Source of the DNA: an uncultured Alphaproteobacteria bacterium
GTDB taxonomy: Bacteria; Pseudomonadota; Alphaproteobacteria; Caulobacterales; Caulobacteraceae
Assembly: GCA_937920085.1 (NCBI GenBank)
Contig: CALETE010000087.1
Span: 1 to 10,437 of the forward strand
Reading direction: 5' to 3'
DNA length: 10,437 nt
Shown here: one piece after another, positions 6,288-10,437 of the stretch
Position numbering within the stretch: the first letter of the stretch is position 1
Layout: every line of letters begins with the position of its first letter
The notes under the pieces: generated by a model
Database searches by the model: none
The model's input: the letters and a program-made list of their open reading frames with translations, nothing else
Told to the model about the DNA's origin: nothing
Made by a program: the position numbers and the translations under genes

Positions 6288-7174
6288 TGGGGATGAGGCA
6301 GGCGCTCCACCATGACGCCGGCGGCCAGAAGGCTAGCGATCTCCAGGTCGGCGTCCAGACAGACCAGTCGGATGACCGTCTGGCCTTCCTCTGTCCATTT
6401 GGCGACCTGATCAAGAGTTCCGACATCTGGCATATACCGCTCCGCGTCCCGGCGGATCATGGCCAGTATGCCCGGGTCTGCGCCGGGATCAGCAACGACA
6501 ATGTCAGCCGCCGAAAGGGCCCGGGCGGCGCGCAGGGTTAGCAGGTCTGACGGTCCCTCAGCTTGGATGATCTGCACCTTGCCTGTCCGGGTTGAACCCG
6601 GATCAGCGAGTTCCCGCTCGAACAGTATGCGCCCCAGGGCCATGTCCCCGTCTAGCGCCGCCTTCACCGCCGGGCCATCGAGGGCCTTGCGCAGGAAGCT
6701 GCGACGCTCTCCTAGGTCTGGGAATCTGGCCTTCACATCGGCCTGGAAGCTGGCCAGCAGGGCGGCGGCCCGACCGGCCCCTTCTGGAACCTTCTGTTCA
6801 ATGTCATTGCGCAGACGGGCGGCCAGGGTGGGGGATCCTCCGCCTGTGCCCACCGCCGCCACCACGCCGCCACGATCAATCACCGCCGGCGTGGTGAAGT
6901 CGCACATGGCCGGGCGGTCTGTCACATTGACCAGGGCACCGGCTGCGCGCGCCAAATCTGCCGCCATCTTCATGGCGCTATCGGTGTCGTCAGCAATAAA
7001 GACCAGCAGGGCACCCTGATAGGTTTCGGCCTGAAAGGCGTTCGCTGCAGAAATCCGTCGGACCTCTGCTGGGGAGCCTTCGAACAGCCGTGCCTTAGCC
7101 TCAGCGCCTTCGCCATCGCCCACAACGACAACGACGGCTCCCTTGAGCGGAAAGAAGGCGGGAAAGACGTCCAA
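6284..7174 (-). CDS. Siroheme-synthase-like precorrin-2 dehydrogenase/ferrochelatase with degenerate methylase tail
   Basis: The N-terminal part (1-190) resembles the CysG/Met8 dehydrogenase-ferrochelatase module that makes siroheme for sulfite and nitrite reductases. Visible are a nucleotide-binding loop VVGDGEGAEAKARL (17-30), LVNVTDRPAMCDF with D86 aligning to the catalytic D104 of CysG, TPAVIDRG, and VGTGGGSP with T110 where CysG has phospho-serine S128, then a dimerisation region ending GERRSFLRKAL. Residues 198-296 resemble only the first half of the uroporphyrinogen-III methyltransferase: GKVQIIQAEGPSDLLTLRAA in place of the GAGPGD loop, RRDAER, and VIRLVCLDAD in place of VRLKGGDP. The key motifs are lost and the protein stops at 296 instead of about 457. 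It starts at TTG (7174-7172) with AGAGGA six bases upstream, 15 bp after the cytochrome c stop, so the two are probably co-transcribed. A separate cobA/sumT must supply precorrin-2. Confidence 0.87.
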   Translation of the reverse strand: MDVFPAFFPLKGAVVVVVGDGEGAEAKARLFEGSPAEVRRISAANAFQAETYQGALLVFIADDTDSAMKMAADLARAAGALVNVTDRPAMCDFTTPAVIDRGGVVAAVGTGGGSPTLAARLRNDIEQKVPEGAGRAAALLASFQADVKARFPDLGERRSFLRKALDGPAVKAALDGDMALGRILFERELADPGSTRTGKVQIIQAEGPSDLLTLRAARALSAADIVVADPGADPGILAMIRRDAERYMPDVGTLDQVAKWTEEGQTVIRLVCLDADLEIASLLAAGVMVERLPHPH

Positions 7175-7189
7175 GGGCAGTCCTCTGGT

Positions 7190-7540
7190 TCAGTTCAGGG
7201 TCTTCATATAGGCGATCAGCGCCGCCCGGTCTGCCGCCACGGGCCAGGCACCTGGCATACGGGTTCCTGGGGCGAACTTTTTCGGGGCGGCCATAAAGGC
7301 GTCGAGGTTTTCATCTGTCCAGGTCCCACCCTTGCTCTTCAAGCCCTCAGAGAAAGCATAGTCAGGCAGGGCAGCAATGGACCGCTTAGAAACCCCGATT
7401 AGGCTTGGCCCGCTCAGGCTACTCTTGGCCAAATGGCAGGTTCGGCATTGGAGTTGAAAAATCTTTTGTCCGTCTGCAGCCGTCGCAGGTGCAGCCAGGG
7501 CTAACAGAATGGCTAAGCCAACGGCGAGGGGGCGAAACAT
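7190..7540 (-). CDS. Periplasmic class I cytochrome c
   Basis: Small mono-haem electron carrier of 116 residues. A signal peptide (about 1-21, hydrophobic LAVGLAILLALAAPATA with AXA cleavage) directs Sec export. The haem-attachment motif CRTCH is at 32-36, with H36 as proximal ligand, followed by the typical GPSLIGV (44-50); M95 in PGTRMPG is the expected distal ligand. The C-terminal helix ends in LIAYMKTLN. GGAG lies near the ATG (six bases after it). It heads a minus-strand pair with the siroheme-type gene and faces the iorAB-type genes across a 183-bp divergent region. Mo-hydroxylases of the IorAB/aldehyde-dehydrogenase type are known to hand electrons to c-type cytochromes, so a partnership is plausible but inferred. 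Another respiratory role is possible. Confidence 0.92.
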   Translation of the reverse strand: MFRPLAVGLAILLALAAPATAADGQKIFQLQCRTCHLAKSSLSGPSLIGVSKRSIAALPDYAFSEGLKSKGGTWTDENLDAFMAAPKKFAPGTRMPGAWPVAADRAALIAYMKTLN

Positions 7541-7685
7541 GACGATCTCCAGTCTGATTGGCGGTGCAAGCTAATGGTCTAACCTCAAAACCGCGATGGA
7601 AATTCATACTGCCAGAGGAAACTGGGAGCTCGTCGCCAAATTTTCACACCCCAGCCCCTAGCCCTTTGAGACTAAACACCGTTAC

Positions 7686-7698
7686 GATTGGTCCAATC
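7686..7698. promoter_or_regulatory. Palindrome GATTGG-T-CCAATC, possible operator
   Basis: A perfect 13-bp palindrome sits 25 bases upstream of the iorA-type start, where a repressor or activator could act. A further GATTGG half-site occurs at 7556-7561, close to the divergent cytochrome c start, which would fit shared control of both genes. No regulator gene is present in the window. Confidence 0.35.
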
Positions 7699-7723
7699 TA
7701 TTGAATCCGGGAGGGATGATAGG

Positions 7724-8197
7724 ATGGCGACGACGCTCGAAATCAACGGAAAGTCGGTCGCGGTCAGCGCCGCGCCGGAAACCCCCTTGCTTTGGGTCCT
7801 GCGGGATGAAGCGGGCCTGACCGGCTCAAAGTTCGGCTGCGGCATTGGCCAATGCGGTGCCTGTACCGTGCTCGCCGATGGTACGCCCATCCGGTCTTGC
7901 TCGATCCCCATAGCCAGCTTGGCGGGTGTGAAGATTGCCACCATTGAAAGCCTGGGCGGAACCCACGCCCTGCAGCAGGCCTGGGTCAAGCACGATGTGC
8001 CCCAGTGCGGATACTGCCAGTCTGGCCAGCTGATGAGTGCCGCTGCCCTGCTGGCCAAAACGCCCAAGCCTACCGATGCTGACATTGATGCTGCCATGGA
8101 TGGCAATATCTGTCGCTGCGGTGCCTATCAGCGCATTCGCGCTGCCATCAAGGACGCCGCCGGTCTCGGTGACGCCTCAGAAACCGCTAAGGCATAG
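7724..8197 (+). CDS. IorA-type [2Fe-2S] subunit of a molybdenum hydroxylase
   Basis: Small iron-sulfur subunit (157 residues) that relays electrons from the molybdenum site. It carries a plant-type [2Fe-2S] domain with C39, C44, C47 and C59 (FGCGIGQCGACTVLADG, then SC) and a helical second cluster domain with C95, C98 (QCGYCQSGQ) and C130, C132 (CRCGAY). Start at 7724 (MATTLEING) is chosen because GGGAGGG lies eight bases upstream and the family begins here; an upstream ATG-free extension is unlikely. The large subunit follows 11 bp after the stop. It has no signal peptide of its own, so export would be by binding to the Tat-carrying large subunit. Family members include isoquinoline 1-oxidoreductase, nicotinate dehydrogenase and aldehyde dehydrogenases; the substrate cannot be read from sequence. 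Confidence 0.92.
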   Translation: MATTLEINGKSVAVSAAPETPLLWVLRDEAGLTGSKFGCGIGQCGACTVLADGTPIRSCSIPIASLAGVKIATIESLGGTHALQQAWVKHDVPQCGYCQSGQLMSAAALLAKTPKPTDADIDAAMDGNICRCGAYQRIRAAIKDAAGLGDASETAKA

Positions 8198-8208
8198 GGG
8201 AGGTCATT

Positions 8209-10389
8209 ATGAACGCACCTGTGAAATCTGAAGAGCTGAAGACCGGCTCCACTCGCCGCGAACTGGTGGTCGGCGCGACCCTGGTGGGCGGGGCCCTGCT
8301 GGTGGGGTGTTCCCCCGGCGATATCCTGGCCATGGGGGCCAAGTCTGATTTTGGGGCCTTTGGGCCCTTCATCAAGATCGGTGCCGACGGCGCGGTCACG
8401 GTGATTTCCAAGCATATCGAGTTTGGCCAAGGCAACCATGCTGGCCTCGCCGCTATTGTCGCTGAAGAACTGGATGCCGACTGGAGCAAGGTTAAGGTCG
8501 AACAGGCCGCTGCCAATGCAAAGGTCTATGCCAATCTCGGCATGGGGGTGCAGGGCACCGGCGGGTCCACCGCCATCGCCAACAGCTGGATGCAGCTTCG
8601 CAATGCCGGGGCCTCGGCCAAGGCCATGTTCGTTGACGCCGCCGCTGCCAAGTGGAGTGTTCCCGCCGCTGAAATCACCGTCAAGGACGGGGTGGTGTCT
8701 CATGCTAAGAGCGGCAAGTCCGCTGGCTTTGGCGACCTGTTGGCCGACGCTGCCAAGATTGCCCCGCCCAAGACCCCGGTTCTGAAGGACCCCAAGGCCT
8801 TTACCTTGATCGGTACCGATCGGGTCCGCCGCAAGGACTCCCAAGCTAAGAGCGACGGTACAGCTCGCTTTACCCAAGACGTACACCTGCCGAACATGCT
8901 CACCGCCATGGTCGCCCACGCACCCCGGTTCGGTGCGACAGTGGCCAGTTTTGACGCCACCGAGGCCAAGAAGGTCGCTGGCGTGGTCGACGTCTTCCAG
9001 ATTCCCACTGGCGTCGCCGTGGTTGCCCAGACCACCTACGCCGCCAAGGCAGGCCGTGAAGCCCTAAAGGTCACTTGGGATGAGTCCAAGTGCCAGAAGC
9101 ACAGCTCTGACAAGCTGACCGCCGACTATACCGACTGGGCTGCCGGCAAGGGCACCCTGCCCGACAAGACACCTTGGCAGGTCTTCCAGACCCAGGGTGA
9201 CGCCACAAAGCCGACGCAGGGCCAGATCTTCGAAGCCGCCTATGACTTCCCCTTCCTGGCCCATGCCACCATGGAGCCCATGAACTGCGTGGCCGAGATC
9301 GGCGGCGGCAAGAACAAACTGACCTTTGGCTCGCAGAGCCCGACTTTGGACCAGCTCAACACGGCCAAGATCGTTATGACCCTGCCAGGCAAGGTCGAGG
9401 TCGAGACCTTGTTTGCAGGCGGCTCCTTCGGCCGCCGGGCCAACTTCCAGTCCGACTATGCCGTAGAGTGCGTGCACATCGCCAAGAAGGTTGGCGGTGG
9501 GCGCCCGGTCAAGCTGGTCTGGACTCGGGAAGACGACATGGCCTCCGGCTATTTCCGGCCCCTGACCCATCACCGCCTCAAGATTGTGACGGACAAGGAC
9601 GGCTATCCGGTCTCCTGGACCCATCGGGTGGTCACACAGGCCCTGATGAAGGGATCGCCCATGGCAACCAAGGGCGTGGATGAGACAACGGTGGAGGGCA
9701 CCAAGGGCTCGCCCTATCTCAAGGCCACACCGGTGGTGGACGGTCAGGTCCTGATGCCCGACCTGGACATACCGGTCCTCTGGTGGCGCTCGGTGGGCGC
9801 GACCCACACGGCCTTTGTGATGGAGCACACCATTGACCAGCTGGCCCGCAAGGCCGGCAAGGACCCGGTGGCCTACCGCATGGCCATGTATGAAAAGGCC
9901 GGTGCCAAGCGCCACATCGCTGTCCTCAACCTCGCCCTTGAAAAGGCTGGGGCTGTAACGCCTGGCTGGTCCCGGGGCGTCGCGGTCCACGAAAGCTTTG
10001 GCACTGTGGTGGCTCAGGTGGCAGAGGTACAGTTGGTTGACGGGGTGCCCAAGGTTGGCCGGGTTGTCGCCGCCGTGGACTGCGGCATCGCCATTGCCCC
10101 CAGCCAGATCGCCGCCCAGATGGAAGGCGGCATCTGCTATGGCCTGTCAGCGGGCCTGTTCGGTCGGGTCAGCGTCAAGGATGGTGCCGTCGAGCAGACC
10201 AATTTCGACACCTACCGTGTCCTGCGCAACTCCGAAGCCCCCCATGTGGAAACCTACATCCTGCCGTCGGGCAATGCGCCGTCCGGCGTGGGCGAGCCCG
10301 GCGTTCCTGTGATCGCACCGGCGGTGGCCAATGCGATCCTGGCGCTGAACGGTCAAGCGACCAACAGTCTGCCGATGGTCAAGGGGTAG
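8209..10389 (+). CDS. IorB-type molybdopterin-binding large subunit
   Basis: Catalytic subunit (726 residues) of a xanthine-oxidase-family Mo enzyme, hydroxylating an N-heterocycle or oxidising an aldehyde. The N-terminus has a twin-arginine motif R16-R17 (STRRELVVG) and hydrophobic segment ending in a lipobox-like L-V-G-C34-S, suggesting Tat export and possibly a lipid anchor. Next come SKHIEFGQGNHAG and EELDADW typical of the IorB group, HATMEPMNC (352-360), GGSFGRR (404-410) of the Mo-cofactor pocket, WTREDDM, and near the C-terminus GVGEPGVPVIAPAVANAI with the expected catalytic E696. GGGGAGG lies five bases before the ATG and overlaps the small-subunit stop. There is no FAD subunit nearby, which is usual for this branch; the divergent cytochrome c may accept the electrons. 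IorB itself is about 795 residues, so length is normal for a relative. Substrate unknown. Confidence 0.92.
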   Translation: MNAPVKSEELKTGSTRRELVVGATLVGGALLVGCSPGDILAMGAKSDFGAFGPFIKIGADGAVTVISKHIEFGQGNHAGLAAIVAEELDADWSKVKVEQAAANAKVYANLGMGVQGTGGSTAIANSWMQLRNAGASAKAMFVDAAAAKWSVPAAEITVKDGVVSHAKSGKSAGFGDLLADAAKIAPPKTPVLKDPKAFTLIGTDRVRRKDSQAKSDGTARFTQDVHLPNMLTAMVAHAPRFGATVASFDATEAKKVAGVVDVFQIPTGVAVVAQTTYAAKAGREALKVTWDESKCQKHSSDKLTADYTDWAAGKGTLPDKTPWQVFQTQGDATKPTQGQIFEAAYDFPFLAHATMEPMNCVAEIGGGKNKLTFGSQSPTLDQLNTAKIVMTLPGKVEVETLFAGGSFGRRANFQSDYAVECVHIAKKVGGGRPVKLVWTREDDMASGYFRPLTHHRLKIVTDKDGYPVSWTHRVVTQALMKGSPMATKGVDETTVEGTKGSPYLKATPVVDGQVLMPDLDIPVLWWRSVGATHTAFVMEHTIDQLARKAGKDPVAYRMAMYEKAGAKRHIAVLNLALEKAGAVTPGWSRGVAVHESFGTVVAQVAEVQLVDGVPKVGRVVAAVDCGIAIAPSQIAAQMEGGICYGLSAGLFGRVSVKDGAVEQTNFDTYRVLRNSEAPHVETYILPSGNAPSGVGEPGVPVIAPAVANAILALNGQATNSLPMVKG

Positions 10390-10395
10390 TATGTG

Positions 10396-10425
10396 GCGGG
10401 GGCTGAGCGATCAGCCCCTTCCCGC
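10396..10425 (+). terminator. Hairpin after the Mo-hydroxylase pair, probable terminator
   Basis: Seven bases after the stop, GGGGCTGA (10399-10406) and TCAGCCCC (10411-10418) form a perfect 8-bp stem with a GCGA (GNRA-type) tetraloop. Flanking GCGGG/CCCGC can extend or compete with it. Only TT follows the stem, so termination may be partial or Rho-assisted. Confidence 0.6.
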
Positions 10426-10437
10426 AATAGCTGGATT

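Noticed and set aside
8128..8919. 263-codon minus-strand ORF over the Fe-S/Mo-subunit junction
   Set aside because: Shadow of two conserved genes; no ribosome site or family motif.
9064..9990. 308-codon minus-strand ORF inside the Mo-subunit gene
   Set aside because: Antisense shadow of a well-conserved coding frame; its glycine/histidine-rich sequence is typical of reverse reading of GC-rich codons.

Overview
The window looks like chromosomal DNA from an alphaproteobacterium of the order Caulobacterales (Caulobacter/Phenylobacterium-like). The strongest marker is a clear chpT gene, the histidine phosphotransferase of the CckA-ChpT-CtrA cell-cycle relay. The GC-rich coding DNA, frequent GTG/TTG starts and the genes around it fit the same group. 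No mobile elements, tRNA/rRNA genes, CRISPR arrays or phage genes are visible.

Layout. (1) 1-2040, minus strand: chpT, a single-domain CheY-like receiver and a cheR methyltransferase (cut by the left window edge). The last two overlap by ATGA. (2) 2097-2867, plus strand: cysQ, a 3'(2'),5'-bisphosphate nucleotidase, divergent from chpT. (3) 2868-3345: a gap with one possible small membrane-protein ORF on the minus strand and two adjacent palindromes. (4) 3346-6287, plus strand: gcdH (glutaryl-CoA dehydrogenase), then an MHS-type MFS transporter with a large extra periplasmic loop; a stem-loop lies in the 80-bp gap. (5) 6284-7540, minus strand: a class I cytochrome c followed 15 bp later by a siroheme-synthase-like gene whose methyltransferase half is truncated and degenerate. 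(6) 7724-10389, plus strand: an iorA/iorB-type two-subunit molybdenum hydroxylase with a Tat signal, followed by a strong hairpin.

How they may work together. The left block is signalling (cell-cycle phosphorelay plus chemotaxis-type parts). gcdH and the transporter suggest uptake or export of an organic acid linked to glutaryl-CoA (lysine, tryptophan or aromatic-acid breakdown). The Mo-hydroxylase lacks the FAD subunit of classical xanthine dehydrogenases, and the divergent periplasmic cytochrome c is a natural candidate electron acceptor. cysQ and the siroheme gene both belong to sulfate assimilation but are not adjacent. The most unusual items are the degenerate methylase tail on the siroheme gene, the periplasmic insertion in the transporter, the Tat-plus-lipobox N-terminus of the Mo-subunit, and the chpT-receiver-cheR arrangement. 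No wholly new system is evident; most genes belong to recognisable families.
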